Positions 24,554 to 32,997 of a stretch of DNA of 35,712 bases are shown one piece after another. The notes beneath the pieces were generated by a model that saw only the letters and a program-made list of their open reading frames with translations, was not told the origin of the DNA and ran no database searches. Within the stretch, counting starts at the first letter, position 1. Each line of letters starts with the position of its first letter. Origin of the DNA: Treponema sp. (lineage in GTDB: Bacteria; Spirochaetota; Spirochaetia; Treponematales; Breznakiellaceae); contig JAITFY010000002.1 of NCBI GenBank assembly GCA_031281025.1, forward strand, positions 1 through 35,712. The letters are read 5' to 3'. The position numbers were made by a program, and so were the translations under genes.

Positions 24554-26787
24554 TTAATAATCTCCATACATTTTTGAATTATGTCCACCGCTACTTCGTA
24601 ATCCATTACAAGAACAGCATCTTTTATTTTTTCTATTTCCTCTTGAAGCGCGCTGCCTGGTTTTAGGGCGCTCAAGTTTGCCATCCCTGTATCTATGGCC
24701 AAGAAATCATTGTTGTCAAAAGCTGCTTTTAGCGTTTCTAAAATTGTTGTAAACTCTGTTGTTAGCTCTGCTGTTAATTCGACTGATATTTCCTGAGGAT
24801 TCAAAGAAGATTCTTTTTCTTCAAAAGAATTAATCAGACTTGTTTTTAGAGCCGTAAGCTCATCCAGAAATGGCTGTAGTTTTTCATTGCAAAAAAGCAT
24901 GTCTGCATTATTGCCTGCAACTTCAAGCGCAGAAGCCTGCATGGCAAGTTCCATAACGCCTATGTTGGCAAGCGTTCCTTTCATGCTATGCACTTCTATG
25001 GTAAAATTTCGCATATCACCTGATGCCAGGAAAACACTCAGGTTTTTATCGCATTTTTCTATTCCCTTAATTGTAAGCTTAAGTGATTTTTCAAATATAT
25101 CACGCTGGCCGGATACCCTGTCAAGCCCTGTCTCCAAAGAAAGCCCTTTTATTTTTTCTATTTTCTGCCAAAATTCATTTGTTGCAGGTGATTCATTCAT
25201 ATTTGCGGTAATTTTTTCTTCCTCCAGCATAATAATTTTTTCTGGCGGAAGCCAGGTCTTGAGTGTCTGGCTAAGCAATGACCTGTTAATTGGTTTACTC
25301 ATAAAATCGTTGACGCCAATGGCGTAAAACTCTTCCTTTGCACTCGTCATGACATTTGCAGTAAGGGCAATAATTGGAATGGTAATACCCATTTCCCGGA
25401 TGATTTTTGTAGCTTCTATACCATCCATTTCAGGCATCATGTGATCCATGAATATAAGGTCGTAATGATTGCTGCCAATCATATCTATCGCCTGCCGGCC
25501 GCTTATGGCAGTTTCTGCATTTATTTTGTAGAGCTTTAAAAGCCCGCAGGCGACATTCAAATTAATTGAATTATCGTCTACTACAAGAATTTTTACATCG
25601 GGCGCGCTTATATTGATTTCGTCAACGCCCGGCTGCACAATTCTTGCTTCGTCTCCCAAAACTTTTGGGATTGTAATATGGAATACCGTCCCCTTGCCAT
25701 ATTGGCTTTCTACCGATATTTTGCCGCCCATTATATCAAGCAATGACTTTGTTATGGACAGACCAAGACCTGTTCCTTCCTGGCTGCGATTCCTGCGCAT
25801 ATCCGCCTGTGAAAAAGCGTCAAAAAGCTTTGGGATGTATTTTTCCTCAATGCCCATGCCGGTATCGGCAATTACAAAGTTGATGCTTGTATCTGTAGTG
25901 CTGATAGTAAGTTGTACAGAACCTTTTTTTGTAAATTTAACTGCATTGCCCAGTATATTCAAAAGCACTTGTCTTAGCCGGATATCATCTCCATAAAGGC
26001 ATTTGGGAAGATCGTTCTGAGTTAAAAGGTTAAAGACAATATCCTCATCTTTGTTTTTAATGAGGAAATTAACCATAGAGCTGATATTGTCAACTAAAAG
26101 GAGAAAATCATAATGATCGTATACAAGTTCCAGTTTACCGGCCTGAATTTTGGAAATTTCCAGAATATCATTGATAATTTCCAGCAGGGCAACAGCGGAT
26201 ACATGAATGTCCCGGACACAGCCAAACTGGTTTGGATTCAGGTCTTCCGTAAGCAGCAGTTCCGACATGCCGACAATCGCATTCATTGGGGTTCGGATTT
26301 CGTGGCTCATTGTTGCAAGGAAAATAGACTTTGTATGGGCTGTAGCTTCTACTTCTATTAACGCATTTTGTAAATTACTATTTAAAAGTTCTATGGTTCG
26401 GATTTGGTTAACAATACGCAGCTGATTTTCTATTCTTAATTTAATTATCGATTTTTTAAATGGTTTATAAATATAGTCAGCAGCTCCAAGTTCCAGCCCT
26501 CTTTCTTCGCTTTCTTTGTCGCCAAGCCCTGTAAGAAAGATAACTGGGATATTTTTTGTGTTTTCGAATTCTTTTAACACAACAAGCACTTCATATCCAT
26601 TTAAATCGGGCATAATAATATCAAGAAGAATTATATCGGGTAAATATTTTTTTGCTGCTTCAATGGCGCTTTTTCCGTTTTTTGCTGCATGAATTCTATA
26701 ATCTGTTTGTAATATATGGGTTAGTGCAATTATATTAGATGAATCATCATCAACTATAAGTACGCTGTTTTTTTTTATTTCATCCAC
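24550..26787 (-). CDS. Hybrid histidine kinase K1: REC-HisKA-HATPase-REC-HPt
   Basis: The 745-residue protein is cytoplasmic. Its input is a receiver (residues ~7-125, Asp56 in ILLDIIMPD, IFLTG, Lys107-type YKPF), so it takes phosphate from another kinase or HPt rather than a chemical ligand. The transmitter follows: His162, GNAVKFT, DTGMGIE, GTGLGLSI, receiver 2 with Asp448, HPt with His600 and a helical tail. The frame starts at a GTG inside the end of the HD-GYP gene (8-nt overlap) with GGAG 13 nt upstream. Its receiver input and position right behind the HD-GYP gene make it a candidate integrator of the other four kinases; this is inference. Confidence 0.92.
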   Translation of the reverse strand: MDEIKKNSVLIVDDDSSNIIALTHILQTDYRIHAAKNGKSAIEAAKKYLPDIILLDIIMPDLNGYEVLVVLKEFENTKNIPVIFLTGLGDKESEERGLELGAADYIYKPFKKSIIKLRIENQLRIVNQIRTIELLNSNLQNALIEVEATAHTKSIFLATMSHEIRTPMNAIVGMSELLLTEDLNPNQFGCVRDIHVSAVALLEIINDILEISKIQAGKLELVYDHYDFLLLVDNISSMVNFLIKNKDEDIVFNLLTQNDLPKCLYGDDIRLRQVLLNILGNAVKFTKKGSVQLTISTTDTSINFVIADTGMGIEEKYIPKLFDAFSQADMRRNRSQEGTGLGLSITKSLLDIMGGKISVESQYGKGTVFHITIPKVLGDEARIVQPGVDEINISAPDVKILVVDDNSINLNVACGLLKLYKINAETAISGRQAIDMIGSNHYDLIFMDHMMPEMDGIEATKIIREMGITIPIIALTANVMTSAKEEFYAIGVNDFMSKPINRSLLSQTLKTWLPPEKIIMLEEEKITANMNESPATNEFWQKIEKIKGLSLETGLDRVSGQRDIFEKSLKLTIKGIEKCDKNLSVFLASGDMRNFTIEVHSMKGTLANIGVMELAMQASALEVAGNNADMLFCNEKLQPFLDELTALKTSLINSFEEKESSLNPQEISVELTAELTTEFTTILETLKAAFDNNDFLAIDTGMANLSALKPGSALQEEIEKIKDAVLVMDYEVAVDIIQKCMEIIK

Positions 26788-27883
26788 TGCTGCTTATTTT
26801 CTCCTTTGTTTGTTTAGCACTGCTTACTTTTTTTATCTCGTCAGACAAGGTTAGAAATAAATCTGTTAAATCAGGATCAAACTGTGTGCCGCCTCCTTCC
26901 GAAATAATTTTCATGGCTTCCTCGTGGGAAAAAGCTTTTTTATATGGACGCTCCGAAACTAGCGCATCGTATACATCTGCAAGAGACATCATTCTGGCCT
27001 GCAGCGGAATCTTATCGCCTTTTAAACCATCTGGATAACCGGTTCCATCCCATTTTTCATGGTGGCTATATGAAAGAGTTTTTGCATAATTTAAAAAAGT
27101 TTGGTTTGGTACTTTGTCTTGCAGGCTGTCCAGCAGCATTTTTCCGTGTTTAACATGGAGTTTCATGTTTTCAAATTCTTCTTCTGTGAGCTTATCTTTT
27201 TTTAATAAAATATCATCGCGAATTTTTATTTTACCAACATCATGAAGGGGGGCGGATTTAATAAAAGCTTCAATATCCCAGGATGAAACTTCGGCAGCAT
27301 ACAATTTGTGGTTTTCCATTGCACCCAACAGCAGCTGCAGGTATTGCTGAACACGCTCTACATGGTGGCCCGTTTCTTCGTCCCTAAACTCAACCATTTC
27401 TGAAGTCCAGGCAATAATTGCATTTTGCAGTTGATTTATGTCATTTGTCCGTTCATTAACCTTGACAGTAAGGCTGTCATTAAAAGTTTGCAACTCGTTT
27501 TTTTGCGATTGCAAAAGCAAATGCATTTCTATTCGTTTGATTAAAAGTGACGGCGAGAAAGGTTTGCTTATATAATCAACAGCACCAAGAGAGAGCCCCA
27601 AAAGCTCGTTTTCGGGTTCTCCTTTTCCGGTTAAAAATATTACAGGAATTTCTGCAGTTTCGGGGTTGGCTTTTATTTCTTTTATTGCATCATATCCGCT
27701 CATACCTGGCATTTCCACGTCAAGCAGTATTAAAGCAGGTTTGGTTTTTGATAAAATTTCCAGCAGTTTTATCCCCGAAGGTATGGTAACTGTGGTATAA
27801 CTATCCTTTAAAATGGCCTTTCCCATATTCAGGTATACAGGATTGTCGTCTACTAAAAAAATACAATTGTTTTGATCTTTCAT
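26780..27883 (-). CDS. REC-HD-GYP response regulator (cyclic-di-GMP phosphodiesterase)
   Basis: The 367-residue protein has a receiver (1-~122: Asp12-Asp13, Asp55 in ILLDVEMPG, Thr85, Lys107) and a short coiled linker (~123-160). An HD-GYP domain follows with all hallmark residues: His173, His214-Asp215 (LHDVGKIKI), His243/His246, HHEKWDGTGYP at 274-284, and SLADVYDAL. HD-GYP enzymes hydrolyse cyclic-di-GMP, often fully to GMP, using a two- or three-metal site. Phosphorylation of Asp55 should control activity. It is the first gene of the kinase operon, so it is the obvious local output. No Shine-Dalgarno precedes the ATG. Confidence 0.93.
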   Translation of the reverse strand: MKDQNNCIFLVDDNPVYLNMGKAILKDSYTTVTIPSGIKLLEILSKTKPALILLDVEMPGMSGYDAIKEIKANPETAEIPVIFLTGKGEPENELLGLSLGAVDYISKPFSPSLLIKRIEMHLLLQSQKNELQTFNDSLTVKVNERTNDINQLQNAIIAWTSEMVEFRDEETGHHVERVQQYLQLLLGAMENHKLYAAEVSSWDIEAFIKSAPLHDVGKIKIRDDILLKKDKLTEEEFENMKLHVKHGKMLLDSLQDKVPNQTFLNYAKTLSYSHHEKWDGTGYPDGLKGDKIPLQARMMSLADVYDALVSERPYKKAFSHEEAMKIISEGGGTQFDPDLTDLFLTLSDEIKKVSSAKQTKEKISSSG

Positions 27884-27889
27884 TATATA

Positions 27890-27918
27890 ATAATATGTTA
27901 GATTGGCAAAAAAAACAA
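27890..27918 (-). promoter_or_regulatory. Candidate promoter of the kinase operon
   Basis: TTGTTT (27913-27918), a 17-bp spacer and TATTAT (27890-27895) on the - strand, in the 38 bp between dxr and the HD-GYP gene. Transcription would start almost at the ATG (27883). No terminator separates the operon from dxr, so read-through is also possible. Confidence 0.45.
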
Positions 27919-27921
27919 TGA

Positions 27922-29049
27922 TTATTTTTGTATGATTGCTTTGGCTTTTAAACGGGCATCTGCGTCTATTTTTAGTATTGCTTCTATACTATGGCTATTT
28001 CCAGTCCAGTCTGAGTCCATAACACGAGAAGTAATCATAGAAATATCCAAAAATCCGCATTTTTGTTCCAAAAAAGAGGCAACTGCTACTTCATTTGCAG
28101 CATTGTAGGCGGTTGGATATAATCCCCCAAGTTTTGCCGCTGAATAGGCAATGTCCAGCATAGGGAATTTTAATAAATCGGGTTTGGAAAACTCCAGGGT
28201 AAGAGAGTCAAAACACAGTAACTCAAGGGCTGACGGCGTTGTTTGCGGCCAATATAACGCATCGTGAATGGGGTGGCGCATATCTGGTTTTGAAAGCTGC
28301 GCATAAAAAACCCCATTACACAGGCGGATCATGGAATGAACAATACTTTGCGGGTGTATAACCACTTTTATCTTGTCGGCAGGAGTATCAAAAAAAACGC
28401 AAGCCTCGATTACTTCAAGCCCCTTATTGGCCATAGTAGCAGAATCAATTGTAATTTTTTTCCCCATATTCCATGTAGGATGAATAAGAGCATCCTGAAC
28501 AGTGATATCCTGCATCTCATCGATACCTAAATTCTTAAACGGCCCTCCCGAAGCCGTTAAAACAATTTCGCTGACCAATTCTTCGTGCCCTTTGTGTTCT
28601 TTGTGTGAAAAGTACTGTAAAAGGTGAAAAACAGCCGAATGTTCTGAATCAACCGGAATTATTTTTACGTTTTTTTCCTTTGCCAGTTGTAAAACCAGTT
28701 TACCTGCCATTACAATGGTTTCCTTGTTTGCAAGGGCAAGGTTTGAGCCGCCTTCAATTGCTGCCACCGAAGGTTCAAGCCCTGCAGCTCCTGATATGCC
28801 GTTTATTGTAAGATCAACATTTGCATTTTTAACGGCATTTAAAAATAAATCCTTGTCTCCCAAAAGATCAGGCGAAGTCAGAATACATTTTGCATCAGGA
28901 AACTGATTTTTTAGTTCATCGAGCTTATTGCTGTTTGAATGAGCGGAAAGAAGGACAACCTCAAGGTTTTCTCTGTCACGCGAAATAATATCAAGAGCGC
29001 TTTTTCCGATGGAGCCTGTCGCTCCCAAAACAGCAATGCGTTTTTTCAT
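27922..29049 (-). CDS. dxr: 1-deoxy-D-xylulose 5-phosphate reductoisomerase with a short insertion
   Basis: The 375-residue enzyme converts DXP to MEP with NADPH, the committed step of the non-mevalonate isoprenoid pathway. Seen: NADPH loop GATGSIG (9-15), metal ligands in VDSEHSA (Asp134, Glu136) and NKGLEVIEA (Glu212, Glu215), TASGGPF, and HPTWNMGKKITIDSATM. Between HLLQ and IVLTASGG is a linker of about 17 residues where homologues usually have ~11. It contains HKEHKGHEE (149-157), encoded by a tandem-like DNA word at 28581-28607. The reading frame is intact, so the enzyme is probably active. It starts on TAATG shared with cdsA and provides precursors for the UppS reaction encoded upstream. 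Confidence 0.95.
   Translation of the reverse strand: MKKRIAVLGATGSIGKSALDIISRDRENLEVVLLSAHSNSNKLDELKNQFPDAKCILTSPDLLGDKDLFLNAVKNANVDLTINGISGAAGLEPSVAAIEGGSNLALANKETIVMAGKLVLQLAKEKNVKIIPVDSEHSAVFHLLQYFSHKEHKGHEELVSEIVLTASGGPFKNLGIDEMQDITVQDALIHPTWNMGKKITIDSATMANKGLEVIEACVFFDTPADKIKVVIHPQSIVHSMIRLCNGVFYAQLSKPDMRHPIHDALYWPQTTPSALELLCFDSLTLEFSKPDLLKFPMLDIAYSAAKLGGLYPTAYNAANEVAVASFLEQKCGFLDISMITSRVMDSDWTGNSHSIEAILKIDADARLKAKAIIQK
28581..28607 (-). repeat. CACAAAG-type repeat word inside dxr
   Basis: On the - strand this reads CACACAAAGAACACAAAGGG followed by CACGAAG, a run of imperfect CACAAAGA units. It encodes the HKEHKGHEE insert of dxr. Similar words are scattered in many bacterial genomes, usually between genes. 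No second copy was seen in this window. Confidence 0.5.
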
Positions 29050-29933
29050 TAGATGATATTTGCAAAAAGGAAGTAATAGAGCATATAAAATACAGGCGCT
29101 GCAGCTGCGATGGAATCAATTGAATCAAGAACACCGCCTCTTCCAAATATTAATTTTCCGGAATCTTTAAAGTCACAGCTTCTTTTAATTGCAGATTCGG
29201 CCAAATCACCTAACATTGCGGCAATTCCTGTTAAAAAGCCAAGTAAAATTGCAGGGAAGAGCAGGGGTAAAGAATAAATACTGTGTCCTGTAAAAAAGAA
29301 ACCTGGGAAAAAGAACGCTGCGCATGCGGCAATAATAACCGATCCCAAAAGGCCGCCTATAAAACCTGCGATGCTTTTATTCGGGCTTACTGCAATTAAA
29401 CCGCGGTTATTTTCGCCAAACAATGTGCCAAAGAACCAGGCAATCGAATCACATGCGAATGTTATCAATAAAAACAGCAGTATTATATAACTATTCCCCC
29501 AGATGTTCATTTTAATTACCCAATAAACAAAGAAACCAGGGTAAATAAGAAGAGCAAAACGGCCAATAACCCTGTTTAAAACATTTTCTAATTCTGATTT
29601 ACAGGTAAAAATACCGGACATCAGCGACCATCCTGCTCCAAGCATTAAAAAACAGGTAATAATCCAGGCAGGAAATAGATGAGGAAAACTAATAGTCAAT
29701 GTTATTGCAGCAGGGGTTAGACAGCCAAGAATAAAACTTTCTATTTTTGTAACCCTGATATTCTTTTTTCTAAGCATCGAGGAAAATTCAAGAGCGCCTA
29801 TACCGGATGCAATAACAGCGACGATATTCAAAACCAGATTTTGGCGCCATGGAAGAAAAAGAACAAGGGCTGCAACTGCCGGAAGCCCTATAAAAAATAT
29901 AGTTAATCGTGCAATTATTTTTTTTACCTTCAT
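29049..29933 (-). CDS. cdsA: Phosphatidate cytidylyltransferase
   Basis: The 294-residue membrane enzyme makes CDP-diacylglycerol from phosphatidate and CTP, the branch point for bacterial phospholipids. It has about eight hydrophobic helices and the C-terminal signature region: AIKRSCDFKDSGKLI with the Lys-Arg and Lys-Asp pairs, then GRGGVLDSIDS. The usual form of the last part is G-H-G-G-x-x-D-R-x-D; here Arg replaces His and Ser replaces Arg, while both aspartates are kept. SPNKSIAGFIGG and GDLAESAIKR are typical. It overlaps uppS by ATGA and shares one base with dxr. Confidence 0.93.
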   Translation of the reverse strand: MKVKKIIARLTIFFIGLPAVAALVLFLPWRQNLVLNIVAVIASGIGALEFSSMLRKKNIRVTKIESFILGCLTPAAITLTISFPHLFPAWIITCFLMLGAGWSLMSGIFTCKSELENVLNRVIGRFALLIYPGFFVYWVIKMNIWGNSYIILLFLLITFACDSIAWFFGTLFGENNRGLIAVSPNKSIAGFIGGLLGSVIIAACAAFFFPGFFFTGHSIYSLPLLFPAILLGFLTGIAAMLGDLAESAIKRSCDFKDSGKLIFGRGGVLDSIDSIAAAAPVFYMLYYFLFANII

Positions 29934-30631
29934 GTTTTTATACCACCGTAACGCCTGTCTCTTTTTTGAAAAGCCGTTATAGCCGCTTCAAAATCCTCTT
30001 TTTCCCACTCTGGCCACATTTTATCAGAAATATATATTTCCGAATATGCCCCTTGCCATAGTAAAAAATTACTTGTCCTATATTCGCCTGCTGTACGAAT
30101 TATTAAATCGGGATCTGGAATATCGGGATTATCAAGGTGTGCGCAAATATCCTTTTCGTTTAAAACTTGTTTGTCAGCAGACGAAGCAAGTATGAACTTG
30201 TTGACTGCCCGTACTATTTCATCACGGCCGCCATAATTGATAGCCAGTATTACCTGCATACCGGTAAAACCTGCTGTTTCTGCCATGGAAGTTTTTAGTT
30301 CTTTTTGGATACCAGGCGGAAGACCTGCCATATCTCCGGCATAACGAGTACGAATTTTATTCTTTTTGCTGAATTCAAACTCTGATTTTAGATATTTTTT
30401 TACAAGACCCATTATAAAACTTACTTCTTCTGATGTACGTTTCCAGTTTTCTGTAGAAAACGCATATAAAGTTAAATACTTTATTCCCAAATCACTTGCT
30501 GCCTTTACAATACGTTTTGACGCTTTTAAACCTTCCAGATGTCCCTGCGTACGGACAAGTCCGCGCCTTGCAGCCCAGCGTCCGTTTCCGTCCATGATTA
30601 TACCTACATGTGCAGGGATTATCTTATCCAT
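29930..30631 (-). CDS. uppS: Isoprenyl (undecaprenyl) diphosphate synthase
   Basis: The 233-residue cis-prenyltransferase builds the C55 carrier lipid for cell-wall synthesis from FPP and IPP. Motifs: HVGIIMDGNGRWAARRG with the catalytic Asp, GHLEG, YLTLYAFSTENWKR, INYGGRDEI, and PDLIIRTAGEYRTSNFLLWQGAYSEIY (split: PDLIIRTAGE, SNFLLWQGAYSE), followed by WPEW. The usual 'R-T-S-G' is R-T-A-G. It lies 1 nt after frr and overlaps cdsA by 4 nt, with dxr supplying its precursor route in the same operon. Confidence 0.95.
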   Translation of the reverse strand: MDKIIPAHVGIIMDGNGRWAARRGLVRTQGHLEGLKASKRIVKAASDLGIKYLTLYAFSTENWKRTSEEVSFIMGLVKKYLKSEFEFSKKNKIRTRYAGDMAGLPPGIQKELKTSMAETAGFTGMQVILAINYGGRDEIVRAVNKFILASSADKQVLNEKDICAHLDNPDIPDPDLIIRTAGEYRTSNFLLWQGAYSEIYISDKMWPEWEKEDFEAAITAFQKRDRRYGGIKT

Positions 30632-30632
30632 G

Positions 30633-31187
30633 TTATACTTCCATGATCTCTTTTTCTTTTTCTTCCAGAACCTTATTTACCTGATCAATGTAATTGTCAG
30701 TTAGTTTTTGCAACTGTGCAGTTGTATTGGTTTCGTCATCTTCGGTAATTTTGGAATCTTTTAAAAGTTTTTTAAGATCTTCATTGCCATCTCTGCGAAT
30801 GTTACGAATGGCAACTCTGGACTGTTCAGCCTGTGCTTTTGCCTGTTTAACAAGATCTTTACGCCGTTCCTCTGTTAATGGAGGGATCGAAATACGAATT
30901 ACCTTGCCGTCGTTTGAGGGATTTAAGGACAATTCCGAAGACCGGATTGCTTTTTCTATTTCTGTAATAAGATTTTTATCCCACGGTTGAATGACGACAA
31001 GCCTGGCTTCCGGTACAGAGATATTTGCTGTTTGATTAAGCGGCGTTTTTTCTCCGTATGCGTCAACTCGTATTCTGTCAAACAGGGAGGCGGAAGCCCG
31101 CCCTGTTCTTAATGTGGCAAAGCCGTCTTTTAAGTTTACCACTGATTTTTTCATGCGTTCTTCGTTAGTCGTTAATACATCCTGCAT
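30633..31187 (-). CDS. frr: Ribosome recycling factor
   Basis: The 184-residue factor splits post-termination ribosomes together with EF-G. It is the standard length and shape: a three-helix bundle with an inserted beta domain. Motifs include MKKSVVNLKDGFATLRTGRA, VDAYGEKTPLNQTANISVPEARL, IQPWDKNLI, and LTEERRKDLVKQAKAQAE. GAGGT is 5 nt before the ATG. It lies 7 nt after tsf, the common bacterial order rpsB-tsf-frr. Confidence 0.96.
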   Translation of the reverse strand: MQDVLTTNEERMKKSVVNLKDGFATLRTGRASASLFDRIRVDAYGEKTPLNQTANISVPEARLVVIQPWDKNLITEIEKAIRSSELSLNPSNDGKVIRISIPPLTEERRKDLVKQAKAQAEQSRVAIRNIRRDGNEDLKKLLKDSKITEDDETNTTAQLQKLTDNYIDQVNKVLEEKEKEIMEV

Positions 31188-31194
31188 TGTAACC

Positions 31195-32061
31195 TCATTC
31201 AGTCTGTGCGCCTACTTTATAATAAACATATTCGTTTAATGCAAAGCTGGCTTCGATTTTCTTTGAATAATCTTCGATTGCTTTTGCAACAGTGATTTTT
31301 TCGTCCATTACATACCCTTGTTCCATAAGGCATATTTCGCTTAAATATTTATTTACCTTGCCTTTTAGGATTCCTGCAAGCACATTTTCCGGTTTGCCGG
31401 CCATTTTTTCATCTTTTTGCATCTGCGCCTGGAAAATTTCTTCCTGTTCCTTAAGCCAGCCGCTGTCGATTTTGCTTCTGTCAATTGCAGCAGGATTAAA
31501 AGCGGCAATATGCATTGCAAGCGTAAATACAAAGTCCTGAGTTTCTTTGTTTTTAAACACTTCCGGTTTGTCAGATTCGCATTTCACTACGATTCCAATG
31601 ACGCCTTCTCCGTGGACATACTGGCAAAGGTATTCGTTGCTGCCTGCCTTAATCTGACAGAGACGTTTTAACCCCATGTTTTCACGGATTTTTGTAGCAA
31701 GGTCCTGTACCAGAGCATTGAGTTCATCAGTAGGCTGCGAAAGATCTTTTTCCAGGGCTAAATCAACAATTGTATTGCCAAGACTTATAAAATCCGGATT
31801 TCTTGCGACAAAGTCGGTTTCTGCATTTAATTCAACTAACACAGCAGATGAACCATCGCTTTTAATTTTTACAAAAACTTTGCCTTGATCGGTAGCCCGG
31901 TTGGCTCTTTTTTCAAGAGCGGCAAGACCTTTTTCCTTTAATAGTTTTTCTGCTTTTGCAAAATCACCTTCTGTAGAAACAAGCGCATTTTTGCACTCCA
32001 TCATGCCGGCTCCGGTTTTCTCCCGGAGTTTTTTTACTTCAGCAGCGCTAATATCAGCCAT
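31195..32061 (-). CDS. tsf: Elongation factor Ts
   Basis: The 288-residue guanine-nucleotide exchange factor for EF-Tu has the N-terminal UBA-like module (VKKLREKTGAGMMECKNAL), the core motif VELNAETDFVARN that inserts into EF-Tu, and a C-terminal region with MHIAAFNPAA. Length is normal. AAGGAG lies 7 nt before the ATG, 25 nt after rpsB. Confidence 0.96.
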   Translation of the reverse strand: MADISAAEVKKLREKTGAGMMECKNALVSTEGDFAKAEKLLKEKGLAALEKRANRATDQGKVFVKIKSDGSSAVLVELNAETDFVARNPDFISLGNTIVDLALEKDLSQPTDELNALVQDLATKIRENMGLKRLCQIKAGSNEYLCQYVHGEGVIGIVVKCESDKPEVFKNKETQDFVFTLAMHIAAFNPAAIDRSKIDSGWLKEQEEIFQAQMQKDEKMAGKPENVLAGILKGKVNKYLSEICLMEQGYVMDEKITVAKAIEDYSKKIEASFALNEYVYYKVGAQTE

Positions 32062-32086
32062 AAATATTCTCCTTAAAAGTTACTTG

Positions 32087-32992
32087 TCATTCGTCGTTAT
32101 AAACTTTATCAACATCAACCTGAATTTGAGAAGTGTTTTCATCGTCATCTTCCGGAACTTCTTCGTCTTCTTTTGCAGCTCTGTAAGCTTCTTCGGTTGT
32201 GTATTTTTCGATATCGATTTCCCTGTCTTCCTCTTTCATGGAGGCGTCGGTCATAAACCCTTCCATGTCTTCGTCATCGTCGCCGAGTGTTTCGATAATT
32301 TTAAGGCCAACTTCGTTATCTGCTTCGATTACGGCATTTGCAATGATTTGGGTAAAGAGGGTAATCGCCCTAATTGCATCATCGTTGCCTGGAATTGGAA
32401 AGTTGATGCCTTCCGGGTTACAGTTGGTGTCAACCACAGCGACAATGGGAATTCCCTGCCTTTGGGCTTCCGCTACGGCGATTGTCTCTTTGCGGGTATC
32501 AATTATAAAAAGAATACCGGGTAGTTCTTTCATTTCTTTGATACCGCCAAGGTTTTTCTGAAGCTTGGCACGCTCTTTTGAAAGGCCTGCAATCTCTTTT
32601 TTTGTAAGGTTCTCGAAAGTGCCGTCAACTTCCATTTTTTCGAGTTTTTTAAGACGTAGAAGCGATTTTTTAATCGTAAAAAAGTTGGTAAGCATACCGC
32701 CAAGCCAGCGGTTGTTTATATAGTACATTCCGCACCGTTCCGCTTCTTTTTGAACAGCTTGCTGGGCTTGTTTTTTGGTTCCTACAAAAAGCACAGTATT
32801 TCCAGCCGCAACGGTTTTACGAACCGCATCGTAAGCATCTTTTATAGACTGGATCGTCTTTTGTAGATCGATGATGTGAATACCGTTTCTTTCGGCGAAG
32901 ATATATTTCTTCATCCTTGGATCCCAGCGTTTCACCTGATGGCCGAAATGTACTCCTGATTCCAGGAGATTTTTCATGGTTACAACAGCCAA
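32087..32992 (-). CDS. rpsB: 30S ribosomal protein S2, TTG start, acidic C-terminal extension
   Basis: Residues 1-~230 are complete S2: [27 protein letters not shown] (as two parts, ESGVHFGHQ and [10 protein letters not shown]), [17 protein letters not shown], and [21 protein letters not shown]. The last ~70 residues are acidic and probably disordered ([10 protein letters not shown]). The family N-terminus MAVVTMK is encoded from a TTG with AGGAGG 5 nt upstream. The ATG five codons later has no Shine-Dalgarno. TTG may limit translation of this abundant protein or assist feedback control by S2, which is known in E. coli. It leads the tsf-frr-uppS-cdsA-dxr operon. Confidence 0.95.
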   Translation of the reverse strand: MAVVTMKNLLESGVHFGHQVKRWDPRMKKYIFAERNGIHIIDLQKTIQSIKDAYDAVRKTVAAGNTVLFVGTKKQAQQAVQKEAERCGMYYINNRWLGGMLTNFFTIKKSLLRLKKLEKMEVDGTFENLTKKEIAGLSKERAKLQKNLGGIKEMKELPGILFIIDTRKETIAVAEAQRQGIPIVAVVDTNCNPEGINFPIPGNDDAIRAITLFTQIIANAVIEADNEVGLKIIETLGDDDEDMEGFMTDASMKEEDREIDIEKYTTEEAYRAAKEDEEVPEDDDENTSQIQVDVDKVYNDE

Positions 32993-32997
32993 AGTTT

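Noticed and set aside
10461-27883. Kinase copies as degraded pseudogenes
   Set aside because: All five frames are intact, and each keeps the kinase His, ATP-binding motifs, receiver Asp and HPt His.
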